Assembly: GCF_030269545.1 (NCBI RefSeq)
Contig: NZ_BSTN01000018.1
Coordinates: 1-64,000, forward strand
DNA: 64,000 nucleotides
Direction of reading: 5' to 3'
From: Actinomadura sp. NBRC 104425
Lineage (GTDB): Bacteria; Actinomycetota; Actinomycetes; Streptosporangiales; Streptosporangiaceae
Below the pieces are notes generated by a model. That model was not told where the DNA came from and ran no database searches. It worked only from the letters and a program-made list of their open reading frames with translations. Below, in pieces: positions 47,424 through 57,108 of the stretch (the stretch's first letter is position 1; each line of letters opens with the position of its first letter). The position numbers and the translations under genes were made by a program.

Positions 47424-48651
47424 GGCCGTACCTCGCTCGGATGTTCTGGAAGGCGGTGTAGTTGGCGATCACGTCCAGGTGCCCGGGCGGCACCGCCATG
47501 ACCGCCTGCTCGATGTCGTCCACGACGGTGAACGACACGTCGGCGGCCTCCAGGCGGACGGCCAGGTCGATGCGGCGCTCGCCGGTCACCCACACGGGGC
47601 GGCCGCGCAGGATGCGGTAGTCGACGTCCCACAGCCAGGAGGTGTCGCGGCCGTCCGGCCCCTGCGCGTTGATCGACAGCGCGACCGGGCCGGGCGCGGG
47701 CTGCAGCACGTCGAACGCCTCCAGCCAGCCCGCCGGGTTCTTCGACAGCAGCAGGCGGATCTGCCGGCCCTGGTGCTCGACCGTGGTGTAGCGGCCGGCG
47801 ACCGACTTGACCTGCGCCAGCAACGGGAGCGCCTGCTCGGGCGGGACGCCGAACTGGGCGACGACGGCCAGCGCGATCGCGGCGTTGGACCGGTTGGCGC
47901 GGCCGGGCAGCGACAGCCCCGCCAGCGAGTAGGCGCGGCCGTCCGGGGCGGTCACCACGTCGCCCTGCAGGACCCAGTCGGGGCGCGGGCGGGCGAAGGC
48001 GCACTGGCGGCAGCGCCAGTCCTGCCCCTCGCGGTCCAGCGGGCCGCCGCACTCGGGGCAGCACCAGGAGTCCTCGAGCCAGTGCTGCCCGGCGGCCACC
48101 CATGTGACGCTCTTGGCGGTGGACGCGCCCCAGGTCACCAGGGGGTCGTCGCAGTTGGCGACGACGTGGCTGTGCGGCGCCCCCTCCAGGGCCCGGCGCC
48201 ACTTGCCCGCCAGCAGCCAGATCTCGGCGGCGCGGTCCATCTGGTCGCGGCTCAGGTTCATCAGCGCGACGACGTTGGCGCCGGTCTCCCCGAGCACCAT
48301 CGGCACGTACTTCTCGTCGCACTCCAGCACGCCGTAGCGGGCATCCGGAGCGGAGGCCAGCGCGGACACGTGCCCGGTCGGCATGTTGGCGCCGAAGGCG
48401 TTGGTGGCGACCTCCCCCAGCGGGGTCATCGCCGAGGTGATCAGCCGGGTGGTCGTGGTCTTGCCGTTGGTGGCGCTGACGAGGACGAGCTTGCGGTCCC
48501 GGGCGAGCCTGGTGAGCAGTTCGGGGTCGAGGGCCAGTCCGACCCGCCCCCCGATCACCGATCCGTCACCCCGGCCCGCCAGCCGGGACATCCTCGCGGC
48601 CGTACGACCGAGCGCGACGGCCAGCTGCGAACGCAGCGGTAGATCGCTCAT
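47413..48651 (-). CDS. murT: Lipid II isoglutaminyl synthase, MurT ligase subunit
   Basis: The 412-residue Mur-ligase-like protein has the P-loop LVSATNGKTTTTRLITSAM, VLECDEKYVP, VALMNLSRDQMDR and an internal zinc ribbon (CCPECGGPLDREGQDWRCRQC) that distinguishes MurT from MurC-F. It ends with the DUF1727 region binding GatD. Together they amidate the stem-peptide D-glutamate of the cell wall, often essential. ATG 48651 is chosen by family length. Confidence 0.95.
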   Translation of the reverse strand: MSDLPLRSQLAVALGRTAARMSRLAGRGDGSVIGGRVGLALDPELLTRLARDRKLVLVSATNGKTTTTRLITSAMTPLGEVATNAFGANMPTGHVSALASAPDARYGVLECDEKYVPMVLGETGANVVALMNLSRDQMDRAAEIWLLAGKWRRALEGAPHSHVVANCDDPLVTWGASTAKSVTWVAAGQHWLEDSWCCPECGGPLDREGQDWRCRQCAFARPRPDWVLQGDVVTAPDGRAYSLAGLSLPGRANRSNAAIALAVVAQFGVPPEQALPLLAQVKSVAGRYTTVEHQGRQIRLLLSKNPAGWLEAFDVLQPAPGPVALSINAQGPDGRDTSWLWDVDYRILRGRPVWVTGERRIDLAVRLEAADVSFTVVDDIEQAVMAVPPGHLDVIANYTAFQNIRARYGRVV

Positions 48652-48998
48652 GGGCTCCGTCTTCTCTGGTTGTGCATCCGGGCGCCTGGAAACCGCTCCG
48701 AGCCTAGCCGCACGTGCGGGTGTCCCGTCGCCCGACCGGACGATCAAGGTGGACGGGTCGCCGCGGCGGCCCGTCCGGGTCACCTTCCGCAGTGCGACGA
48801 GCGTCACACCGAGGCGGGCGAACCAGGCCTCTCCATCTTGACTCTCACCGCATGTCGTGGTTCGGTGCGAGCCCCGGCGACGGCGCGGCGGGACCGGCCG
48901 TCCTTGCCATCCGGGCGCGGCACAGCGCCCCCACCTAGTAATTTGTCCGGGGCCCTACTGTTTCGCGGGGAAAGCGGCAACAAGGCGAGGTCTGAGCC
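48652..48998. other. Divergent promoter region, murT and zinc-ribbon gene
   Basis: This 347-base gap separates divergent genes and has no convincing gene. Near the right end TACTGT (about 48957-48962) and GCGAGG before ATG 48999 are possible -10 and ribosome sites. TTGACT near 48838 may be a -35 box without a good partner. Nothing else stands out. Confidence 0.45.
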
Positions 48999-50603
48999 AT
49001 GCAGTGTCCGACGTGCGGTACGAACACGCCCGGCACGCCGGGCACGTGTCCGAACTGCCACGCGCCGCTGGGCGCCCCGGCGAACGGGCCGATGGGCGCT
49101 CCGATGGCCCACGGGCCCGCCGCGGCCGGCGAGACGGTCGTCATGTCGGCGCCGCCCGCCCCGCCGGCCGCCCAGTCGGACTCTCCGTCGGCGTCCACGG
49201 CGCCGTCCAAGCCCGTCGGCGGGGATCCGGAGGCGACGTCGGCGTGGGCGTTCGACGCCGCCGACGTGGCGCAGGCCGCGGAGCCGCCCAAGACTCCCGC
49301 CGCCGGCGCGCCGACCGTCGTCGTGCCCGCCGTCGCCCCCGCCGACGCGCCCACACCGTCGAACGGCTTCACTCCGCCCGCAGCGCCCGCGCCGGCCGAG
49401 CCCGGACCGAGCGAGCCCGCGCCCGCGCCCGCCGAGCCTGCGTCGGCCGAGCCCGCCCCTTCGGCGCCCGCGCCTTCCGCCGCCGACGCCCCGGCCGCGT
49501 CTCCTCCGCCGCCCGCAGGGGCTGAGAAGGACGGCGACGCGCAGGGCGCGGCAGGGCCGCAGGATCCGACGGCACCCGAGCCGATCATCCCGGAGTCGTG
49601 GTTCGCCCAGCCCAAGCGCCCGCAGGAGAACCAGGGCGAGCAGGGGCAGGCCGCCCAGGCGCAGCAGCCGCCCCCGGCCTGGGGCATGGCCGCCACGCCC
49701 CCGGCCGACAACGCGCCGCCCGGGGCGACCGCCGTCCTCGACGTCGGCGCTTCGCAGCCGCCCGCGCCGCCCACCCTCATGGACCAGGGCATGTACGCGA
49801 ACCAGGCGCCGGGGCTCCCCCCGGGCACCGGGGCCGGCGGCCCGAACTACGGCGCGCCCTTCCACAACCCGGCCGCCGGGCAGTTCACCCACCCCATCCA
49901 GGGGGCCGACACCGCTCCCCCGGATTTCCCGCCCTACCCGGCCGACCCGCACGCCAAGGCCAAGAAGGGGGTGAGCAAGCCGCTGCTCATCACCGTCTCC
50001 GGGCTCGTCGTCGCGGCGCTGGTGTCGGTGGGGCTGGTCATGTTCAGCAAGGACGACACCAAGTCACAGCAGCCCGTGGCCAACGCGGCGTCGCCGTCCC
50101 CCGCCCAGACGGCGTCGGCGCCGAAGCAGAAGCCGACGACGCAGGCCGCGGCCACCATGCAGAGCCAGGCCAAGGAAGTGAACGCGATCCTGGCCGCCAG
50201 CCGCGACACCCACAACCAGCTCAAGCGCGCGGTCGGCGCCGCCGGCTCCTGCAAGACCCTGCCCCAGGCCATGGCCGGTTTCCAGACCGTCAAGACCCGG
50301 CGGACCAACCAGCTGCGCCGCACACAGGCCTTGAAGCTCGACAAGGTGCCCAACGGCGAACGCCTGCGCGCCAGCATGCAGCAGGCGTTCCAGGCGTCGC
50401 TGCAGGCCGACCAGGCGCTCATCACGTGGGGGCAGCGCGCGCAGCGCAACTGCCGCGGCAAGCCGCGTCCCGCCGTGAGCCGCGCGTCGGGGCGCGTGGC
50501 CGCCGAACGCAAGGCGATCATCGCCAAGCGCAGGCTCGTCGCGATCTGGAACCCGATCGCCAAAAAGGCCGGCCTGCCGCACCGGATCGCCGCCAATCTG
50601 TGA
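48999..50603 (+). CDS. Zinc-ribbon membrane protein with long Pro/Ala linker
   Basis: The 534-residue protein has an N-terminal zinc ribbon (CPTCGTNTPGTPGTCPNC), then about 290 low-complexity residues rich in Pro/Ala/Glu, one membrane helix (PLLITVSGLVVAALVSVGLVMF, about residues 328-349) and an outside helical domain (EVNAILAASRDTHNQLKRAV, LRRTQALKLDKVPNGERLRASMQQAFQASL). Two Cys in the outer domain may pair. It is paralogous in layout to the next gene. Function unknown; it may link a cytosolic partner to an outside sensor. Confidence 0.88.
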   Translation: MQCPTCGTNTPGTPGTCPNCHAPLGAPANGPMGAPMAHGPAAAGETVVMSAPPAPPAAQSDSPSASTAPSKPVGGDPEATSAWAFDAADVAQAAEPPKTPAAGAPTVVVPAVAPADAPTPSNGFTPPAAPAPAEPGPSEPAPAPAEPASAEPAPSAPAPSAADAPAASPPPPAGAEKDGDAQGAAGPQDPTAPEPIIPESWFAQPKRPQENQGEQGQAAQAQQPPPAWGMAATPPADNAPPGATAVLDVGASQPPAPPTLMDQGMYANQAPGLPPGTGAGGPNYGAPFHNPAAGQFTHPIQGADTAPPDFPPYPADPHAKAKKGVSKPLLITVSGLVVAALVSVGLVMFSKDDTKSQQPVANAASPSPAQTASAPKQKPTTQAAATMQSQAKEVNAILAASRDTHNQLKRAVGAAGSCKTLPQAMAGFQTVKTRRTNQLRRTQALKLDKVPNGERLRASMQQAFQASLQADQALITWGQRAQRNCRGKPRPAVSRASGRVAAERKAIIAKRRLVAIWNPIAKKAGLPHRIAANL

Positions 50604-50688
50604 CCGCCCGATCGCGGGATGAATTGCGGCCCACCCGGCATTGCCGCACTATGTTGGGACGGGTCTTCCAACACGGCAAAGGACTGCG

Positions 50689-51660
50689 ATGCGCTGTCCG
50701 GCATGCGGTAGCGACACCACGCCTGCGTTGCCACGTTGCACACGCTGCGACGCTCCGCTCGGCGGTGACGAACCCACCCTGGTCGGCGACGGCCCGCGGC
50801 CCCGGGACGACGACTCGACCGCCACCCGGGTCTTCGGCGACGACAGCGCCACACGTTTCTTCGGTGACGACTCGGCCACGCGCGCCTTCGGCGATGACGT
50901 CACCGTCCCCGACTCCCACGCGCGGGACCCGTACGCGCCGCCGCCCGTCCCCCCGCAGGACCCTCCACCGTGGATGACCCCGCCCTCCGCGCCGGGGGAG
51001 ACGGCCATCTCGCTGTCGCCGGAGCCGTGGGACGAGCCGCAGATGTGGCAGCCGCCCCCGCCCCGCAAGCGCCGCCGCGCGATGCCGTACCTGCTGTTCC
51101 TCGCGGGCTGGGTGGTGCTGGTCGCGGTGGCGGTCGCCATCGTCCTGTGGCCGCGCGGCGACGGCGGAGGCGCCGCCCCCTCGACGAGCACCGTCGTCAG
51201 CCCGCAGAAGAACGAGTCGGCCACCGCAGAGGACCCCTCACCCGAGGAGTCGCCGTCGGGTGACGGCGACGCCGCCCGGGAGGCCACCGAGATCGACGGG
51301 CTGCTGTCGGAGATGGCCACCACCCGGTCCGAGCTGGGCGGCGTCATCGCGGGCGGATGCCGGCCGTCGGCGCTGGAGCGCATCCGCCGGCAGCGGCAGG
51401 AGCAGCTGAGCCGGGCCCGCGCGCTGGAGGTCGACGACCTCGACCAGGGCGCCGAGATGAAGGACGCGCTCGTGCGGGCGCTCCAGGCGTCGGTGGAGTC
51501 CAACCAGCGCTACCTGGACGCGGCGCCCGGCTGCCCGTCCGACAGCGAGGTCGCCGACGTCAACGGGCGGGCCAGCGACGCCAAGGCCGAGTTCATGCGC
51601 TACTGGCAGCCGATCGCCGAGCAGCAGGGGCTGTCGCCGCGCTCGGCCGACACGATCTGA
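50689..51660 (+). CDS. Zinc-ribbon membrane protein with threonine repeats
   Basis: The 323-residue protein has a zinc ribbon (CPACGSDTTPALPRCTRC), a linker with three near-identical nonapeptides (TATRVFGDD, SATRFFGDD, SATRAFGDD), a Pro-rich stretch, one membrane helix (YLLFLAGWVVLVAVAVAIVLW) and an outer helical domain (EIDGLLSEMATTRSEL, RQEQLSRARALEVDDL). Order and outer domain match the preceding gene. ATG 50689 follows AAAGGA. The TxxF repeats look like phosphothreonine/FHA docking sites, which is inference. Confidence 0.88.
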   Translation: MRCPACGSDTTPALPRCTRCDAPLGGDEPTLVGDGPRPRDDDSTATRVFGDDSATRFFGDDSATRAFGDDVTVPDSHARDPYAPPPVPPQDPPPWMTPPSAPGETAISLSPEPWDEPQMWQPPPPRKRRRAMPYLLFLAGWVVLVAVAVAIVLWPRGDGGGAAPSTSTVVSPQKNESATAEDPSPEESPSGDGDAAREATEIDGLLSEMATTRSELGGVIAGGCRPSALERIRRQRQEQLSRARALEVDDLDQGAEMKDALVRALQASVESNQRYLDAAPGCPSDSEVADVNGRASDAKAEFMRYWQPIAEQQGLSPRSADTI

Positions 51661-51712
51661 CCCGCCGCGATCCGCCCCGCCGCGATCTGACCCGCCGCGA
51701 TCTGACCCGCAC
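51653..51712. repeat. 15-bp tandem repeat, four copies
   Basis: The unit CGATCTGACCCGCCG occurs at 51653-51667, 51668-51682 (CGATCCGCCCCGCCG), 51683-51697 and 51698-51712 (last two bases differ). It contains the stop of the zinc-ribbon gene (51658-51660) and ends two bases before the convergent HerA stop codon. Confidence 0.88.
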
Positions 51713-51714
51713 GG

Positions 51715-54700
51715 TCAGGCGTCCGGGAACGGCGGGCCCGGCGGGTTTTTCTCGAACGCGTCGATGAACCGGTCCGGCCAGGTCAGCACCGGCTCCAGCC
51801 ACGAGGCGACGCGCATGGTCTCGGCGATCTGGTCGAGCTGCTCCTCCTCGGGCACGCCGATCGCGACGGCGGCCAGGTCGCGGGCGAACGCCTCGTGCTC
51901 GTCGTCGCCGCCCAGCGCGGTGAGCGCGACGGGGCGGTTGCGTTGCAGCTCCATCGACAGCGGGTGGCGGCGCAGCGCCCGCAGCCGGTGGCCGAGCTTG
52001 GGTTCGGGCGGCTGCTTCAACCCGGGAAGCTGGTAGTCCAGGGGCGGGGCGGGCGCGTGCTTGTCGGGGACGCCGGCGCCGTAGGGGAACAGCTTGTCCA
52101 TCTCGTGCAGCCACCGCACCTGGGGGATCACCCACCCGGGTCCCGGTGCCGTGCCGACGAGTTCGTACGCGCCGTCCAGCAGCCGCTGCGCGACCTCCGC
52201 GGCCTTGGCGGTCAGCTCGGCGGGCGGGTAGGCGGTGCGCAGCGCCCACGCGCGGCGCGTCACCGCGCGTTCCACGACGGTCGCCAGCGCGCACTCGCGC
52301 AGCCGCGGCGCCAGCCGCGACCAGGTGCGCGACAGGTCCGGCGGGACGGCGGGCAGCGGCCGGTTGACCACGTGCGCGAGCACCAGCACGTCCGCCCACA
52401 GCCGCAGCCACGCCCCGTCGGGGCCGGCGGCCAGCAGATCGGCCTCGCGCAGCTCGATCAGCGTGCAGGCGCGGCCCAGTCGGCACTCGCAGCCGCAGGC
52501 GGCCGAGCGGCGCCCGTCGATCGGGGGCGGCGGGCCGGGCAGCGCCTTCTCGCGGCCCTCGCCCAGCGGCACCCGCACCCGCAGCGGCCGGTCCATGCCG
52601 TCGGCGAACACCGCCGCCACGCCGGGCCGCAGCGACACCACCTCGCGGGACTGGTCGTCGTCCAGGTTCATCGCCGCGCCCACCTGGTGCCGGTCGTCGA
52701 ACGCCGGAAGCCGGTGCACGACCTTCAGCGCGGTGTTCTTGATGACGTCCGGCACCAGCTTGGTGGGGATCTGCTCGGCGACGATGATGCCCTCGCCGTA
52801 CGCGCGGATCTCCGCCAGCATCCCGGCGAACAGCTCCACGGCGTGCGAGCTGGTGCGCTCGGGGCCGCGGTTGCGCAGCAGCCGGTGCGCCTCCTCGATC
52901 ACGATGACGTGCCGCAGCCCCGGCGCGGTGCCGCCGGCGCGGGCCCGCATCCGCAGGTGCTCGACGATGCGGATGATCAGCGTGCCCATGAGGAACGCCT
53001 TGTCCTCGTCGTTTGCGACGTCCTCGATGGCCAGCACGATGTTCTCGCGCAGCATGCCGCCGACGTCGGCGGGATGCCCGCCCTCGAAGAACCGCCCGGC
53101 CGAACCGATGCGCAGGCTGCGCAGCCGCACGTCCACGAACCCCTGCACGTCGGCCATCAGCTCCCGCCCGTAGCCGACCTCGCCGATGACCTGCAGCGCG
53201 GCGTTCTGCAGCTGTTCCAGCGTGGGGACCGCGGGTTCGATGAGCGAGCCGGGCACGCCGCCGCCGGTCACCACGTCCCACCCGTTGGCCTCGTACACCC
53301 GCTGCAGCGCCTGCGCCATGATCTGCGGGAACGGCTCCTCGGCGTCGAAGGCGGCCTGGAACAGCGCGCGCACCATGTCGATGTGGGCCTGCACCGGGTA
53401 GCCGGGCTCGGGCGCCAGCGGGTTGACCGACAGCGGCACCGCCGCCGGGTCGGACGGGTTCACCACCGTGACCCCGCCGCCGAGGTCGCGGATGCGGCCC
53501 GCCATGGCCGCGTACTCCGACTTGGCCGGTTCGATCGCCAGCCACGGGATGCCCGCGCGGGTGAGCTGCTCCAGCAGGTGCCGGACGGTCTGCGACTTGC
53601 CCGCCCCGGTGGCGCCGGTGACGAACACATGCCGGTTGATCGTGGAGCGGGGCACGGTGAACCGGCCGACCTGCCGGTCCTGCCCGTCCAGGATCGCGCC
53701 GAGCTCGATGCGCGGTTCGTGCGCGGCGGTGGACTGCGGTTCGTCGGTCTCGGAGGTGACGTCGAAGTAGCCGGCGTCCAGCACCCGCAGGCCGGGCACC
53801 TCGCGGCGCGGCAGCCCGGCGAGCGCAGCCAGCGCCCCGGCCGTGGCGACGAACGGGAACCGCTGCTCGCCGTCCACGAGCCCGGGGTCGGGGCGGCGGG
53901 TCTGCCCCCGGTACGCGGCGGCGTCCGCGCGGTAGCGGGCCGGTTCGGCGGCCCGGTAGCCGTCGGCGGCCCGGTACGGGCCCACGTCCAGCATCTCGCT
54001 GAACGTGCCGGTGATCTGCCCCGACCGCAGCCGGTACGGGTGGTGGCCCAGCTCCATCGACCCGACGAGCACGGGCGCGATCTGGCCCAGCTCGGCCGGG
54101 TTCGCCGCGCCCGCCAGCACCCGCACCCGCCACAGCCCGGCCTCGCGGAACGCGTCCAGTTCGGCCAGCCGCTGGTCGGCGCGGGCGACGGCGAGCCGGG
54201 CCTGCTCGTCCTCGCCGCGCCGCAGCATGCGCAGCTCGTGGTGCAGCTCGCGCATCTCGACGTCGACCTGCCGTTCGTCGCACGGGTCGGCGACCACGAA
54301 CCAGCCGAACGGCCGCTCCATGAGGGTGACCAGCGTCGACTCGAACAGCCCGAACCCCTCGTCGGGGCGGGACGCCTGCGGGGCCAGCCGACCGGGGCAG
54401 CGGGTCCAGGTCATCCGCTCGGCCTGGCGCAGCCACCCGTCCCCGATCGCCACGCCGCGCGCGCCGCTGGGGAACAGCAGCCCGCGGGTCTCGCCGTCCC
54501 GGGCGGGCGGCCCGCCGACCGGCCCGGCGTTGGTGATCAGCTGCAGGGGCGCGCCGCCGCCGGGCGACAGCCAGCCCACCACGAACGGGCGGCGCCGCCG
54601 CGCCGCCGACAACGCGGCGGGCAGCACGCTGACGAAGTCCCATTCGGCGGAGGCGGTGCGCCGCGGCGCCGGAATCGCCTGGATCCGGTACCACGGCCCC

Positions 54701-54765
54701 GCCAGTACGGATCCGCCCTGCTGGAGTTCGGCACCTGAGGACTGCGCATCCGGGGCTGATGTCAC
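51715..54765 (-). CDS. HerA/FtsK-like P-loop ATPase (DUF87)
   Basis: The 1016-residue protein has an N-terminal region of unknown fold (about 1-360) and a HerA-type ATPase core with Walker A FVTGATGAGKSQTVRHLL (about residues 380-388) and Walker B HVIVIEEAHRLL (about 617-625). Further core motifs are EIRAYGEGIIVAEQIPTKL and VIKNTALKVVHRL. A Cys cluster (SAACGCECRLGRAC) follows the core. HerA-like enzymes are hexameric DNA-translocating motors. It is 42 bases downstream of its likely partner and converges on the zinc-ribbon genes. Confidence 0.9.
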   Translation of the reverse strand: MTSAPDAQSSGAELQQGGSVLAGPWYRIQAIPAPRRTASAEWDFVSVLPAALSAARRRRPFVVGWLSPGGGAPLQLITNAGPVGGPPARDGETRGLLFPSGARGVAIGDGWLRQAERMTWTRCPGRLAPQASRPDEGFGLFESTLVTLMERPFGWFVVADPCDERQVDVEMRELHHELRMLRRGEDEQARLAVARADQRLAELDAFREAGLWRVRVLAGAANPAELGQIAPVLVGSMELGHHPYRLRSGQITGTFSEMLDVGPYRAADGYRAAEPARYRADAAAYRGQTRRPDPGLVDGEQRFPFVATAGALAALAGLPRREVPGLRVLDAGYFDVTSETDEPQSTAAHEPRIELGAILDGQDRQVGRFTVPRSTINRHVFVTGATGAGKSQTVRHLLEQLTRAGIPWLAIEPAKSEYAAMAGRIRDLGGGVTVVNPSDPAAVPLSVNPLAPEPGYPVQAHIDMVRALFQAAFDAEEPFPQIMAQALQRVYEANGWDVVTGGGVPGSLIEPAVPTLEQLQNAALQVIGEVGYGRELMADVQGFVDVRLRSLRIGSAGRFFEGGHPADVGGMLRENIVLAIEDVANDEDKAFLMGTLIIRIVEHLRMRARAGGTAPGLRHVIVIEEAHRLLRNRGPERTSSHAVELFAGMLAEIRAYGEGIIVAEQIPTKLVPDVIKNTALKVVHRLPAFDDRHQVGAAMNLDDDQSREVVSLRPGVAAVFADGMDRPLRVRVPLGEGREKALPGPPPPIDGRRSAACGCECRLGRACTLIELREADLLAAGPDGAWLRLWADVLVLAHVVNRPLPAVPPDLSRTWSRLAPRLRECALATVVERAVTRRAWALRTAYPPAELTAKAAEVAQRLLDGAYELVGTAPGPGWVIPQVRWLHEMDKLFPYGAGVPDKHAPAPPLDYQLPGLKQPPEPKLGHRLRALRRHPLSMELQRNRPVALTALGGDDEHEAFARDLAAVAIGVPEEEQLDQIAETMRVASWLEPVLTWPDRFIDAFEKNPPGPPFPDA

Positions 54766-54807
54766 CCCAGCATCCTTACCGGCCCCCGGCCGCTCGCGCC
54801 AGAGCTC

Positions 54808-57108
54808 CTAGCGTCCCTGCGGAGGGTCGGCGGCGTGCCTGCCGCTGGACCGCAGTGACGGGACGATCCGCGTCCCCCGGCGGGCACCGCCGTGCCTGCC
54901 GCGCCGCACCGCACCGTTCACCTCGCCGTTCGTGCCGCTGTTCGCGCCGCGGCCCGCACTGCCGTTCGCGCCGCTGTTCACGCTGCGGCCAGTGTCGCGG
55001 TTCGCGCTGCGGCCAGTGTCGCGGTCCGCCTCTCCGTGCGCGTTGCGGTTCGTGGCGTGGTCCGTGGCGCCGCTGCCGGGTGCCGCGTCGTGAGGGGCGG
55101 CGGGCGGTGCGGCGGACGACCGGCCGTGCGACCCGTTGGGCGCTTCGGGGGCCTGCGCGTCGGACGAGCCGTCCGGCGGCGGGGCGTCACCGCTGTCGCG
55201 TTCCAGTCCCACCTGGCCGTCCTGCTTCTCCTGCTCGCGCAGATACTCCTCGAACTGCATCGAGTGCGTGGTGGGCAGGGTGATGATGCCCGGGTTGGCG
55301 TCCACCAGCAGGATGCGGCGGCCGCTGCCGCCCGCGTGGGTGAAGACCATCGCGGTGGGCGGGAGCTCCTGCAGCTGGTGCGGTTCGACGAGCAGTTCGC
55401 GGGAGCGCTGCTTGCCCGCGCCGTCGGCGCCGACGGTGCGGCCCCAGGCGGTGGCCGAGCCGATGACCCGGGCGAGCGCCGCGTCGTCGGCCGGGCCGGG
55501 CAGCGGCGACCACACCGGGTCGGTCAGCCCGTCGCCGCGGACGCGGGCGTAGGCGACCGTGCTGGCGTAGCCCTCCGCGGCGACGTCGTCCGGCAGCGCC
55601 TCACCGGCCGAGTCGGTCATCTCGGCGACGAGCAGCCGCTGACCCGCGCCGATGTGGTCGGCGGCGACGCGGGCGTCCTCGGGGTTGCCCACGCGCATGA
55701 ACCCGACGGCGGCGTGCCCGCGGCGGCCGAGCCGTTCGCGCACGTGCGGCGGGATCGACCGGTACATCAGCACCAGCCCGGTGCCGGCGGCCTCGCAGGC
55801 GTCGATCAGCCGGTCGAGCACGTCGCCGCGCAGCTTCTCGGCCCCGCACAGGAACAGGGTGTGGTCCCAGCGTCCGCCGGGCGGCGACTGCCGGATGCGG
55901 TGGGTGAGCGCGGTGGTGACGTACGTGCCGAGGATCCGGTTGGTGAGCACCCCGGCGCGGCGGTCCATGGACAGCACGTGCAGGCGCGACGGCGGCAGCC
56001 GCACCGGCTCGGTGGCCAGCTTCTCCAGCTTGCGCAGCTGCGCCTCCAGCGCCCAGGCGCGGCGCACCACGATCCGGTCGGTGGCGTCCCGGCCGAACAT
56101 CGTGGCCAGGCGTTCCAGCTGGTCGTCGGTGAGCAGGCCGCGGCGCAGGTCGTCGCGCGGGTCGCCGACCTGGGCCAGCACCCGCAGCGCGGCGGTGATC
56201 TGCGGGATGGTGGGCTCGGCGGTGCTCCTTCGGCCGGCGGGCCGCAGCACGTCGATGACGCGCTCCAGGATGGAGTTGTCGAACGACAGGTCGCGGGTGC
56301 TGCCGTGCTCGTCGCCGGCGCCGACCACCAGCGACAGCACGTCGGCGAGCGCCTCGCGGCCGAGCCCCCGGGTCGCGTCGAGCCGGGGCAGGTCGGCGGG
56401 GAGCACCCACACCAGCGGGTCGTCGCCGCGGTCGGCGGCCAGCCGCAGCAGGTCATGGGCGACCGCGCCCTCGGACAGGTCGATGACGGTGACGCGGGCG
56501 CCGACCGCCAGCCGGGACGCGCCCATCGTGGTGACGGCGGCGGACCAGCCCGCCAGCGTGCCGCCGACGATGTCGACGCGGTCGACGCCGGGCGGGACGG
56601 CCACCGGGTACCACTCGCGCTGGCTGTCGTAGGCGCGGCGGCGCCGCTCCCAGTCGCGGTAGGCGGCCTCGTGCTCGCGGGCCGCGGCCTCCTCGCGGCG
56701 GCGGCGTTCGGCGCGCAGGCGTTCCAGCCGGTCGCGTTCGGCGGCCAGGCGGGCCCGGATGACCCGCTCCTCCCGCCACAGCGCGGACCCGGTGATGCCC
56801 AGGATGATCGCGCAGGCCAGCAGCGCCACACCGGCGAACGCCCAGGGCAGCACCCCGGCCAGCCCGCAGCCGACGAACAGTGCGACGCCGACGCCGGTGG
56901 CGCCCGCGGCCATGCGCAGCGGACGCCCGGCCATGTGCTCGACGGGCCGCGGCACCGGAACGGCGGGCGGCGGTTCGAGCCCCGCGGGCTCGGGCGGTTC
57001 CGGCGGCGGCCCGGGGTCCGGATGGACCTGCGCGTAGCGCCAGCCGACGTAGACGCGGTCGGCCTGGATCAGCCGTGTCGTCGCGGACCCGCGGGCGCTG
57101 TCGGTCAC
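54808..57108 (-). CDS. Membrane partner of the HerA-like ATPase, degenerate P-loop
   Basis: The 766-residue protein has two membrane helices (about residues 65-110), a charged coiled-coil (LAAERDRLERLRAERRRREEAAAREHEAAYRDWERRR) and a large cytoplasmic domain. VDIVGGTLAGWSAAVTTMGASRLAVGARVTVIDLSEG has the form of a VirD4/TraG-type nucleotide loop but lacks the GKS/T residues. The last 110 residues are low complexity with Asn/Gly/Arg repeats. It probably anchors or regulates the ATPase. I do not know a characterised homologue. Confidence 0.82.
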   Translation of the reverse strand: MTDSARGSATTRLIQADRVYVGWRYAQVHPDPGPPPEPPEPAGLEPPPAVPVPRPVEHMAGRPLRMAAGATGVGVALFVGCGLAGVLPWAFAGVALLACAIILGITGSALWREERVIRARLAAERDRLERLRAERRRREEAAAREHEAAYRDWERRRRAYDSQREWYPVAVPPGVDRVDIVGGTLAGWSAAVTTMGASRLAVGARVTVIDLSEGAVAHDLLRLAADRGDDPLVWVLPADLPRLDATRGLGREALADVLSLVVGAGDEHGSTRDLSFDNSILERVIDVLRPAGRRSTAEPTIPQITAALRVLAQVGDPRDDLRRGLLTDDQLERLATMFGRDATDRIVVRRAWALEAQLRKLEKLATEPVRLPPSRLHVLSMDRRAGVLTNRILGTYVTTALTHRIRQSPPGGRWDHTLFLCGAEKLRGDVLDRLIDACEAAGTGLVLMYRSIPPHVRERLGRRGHAAVGFMRVGNPEDARVAADHIGAGQRLLVAEMTDSAGEALPDDVAAEGYASTVAYARVRGDGLTDPVWSPLPGPADDAALARVIGSATAWGRTVGADGAGKQRSRELLVEPHQLQELPPTAMVFTHAGGSGRRILLVDANPGIITLPTTHSMQFEEYLREQEKQDGQVGLERDSGDAPPPDGSSDAQAPEAPNGSHGRSSAAPPAAPHDAAPGSGATDHATNRNAHGEADRDTGRSANRDTGRSVNSGANGSAGRGANSGTNGEVNGAVRRGRHGGARRGTRIVPSLRSSGRHAADPPQGR

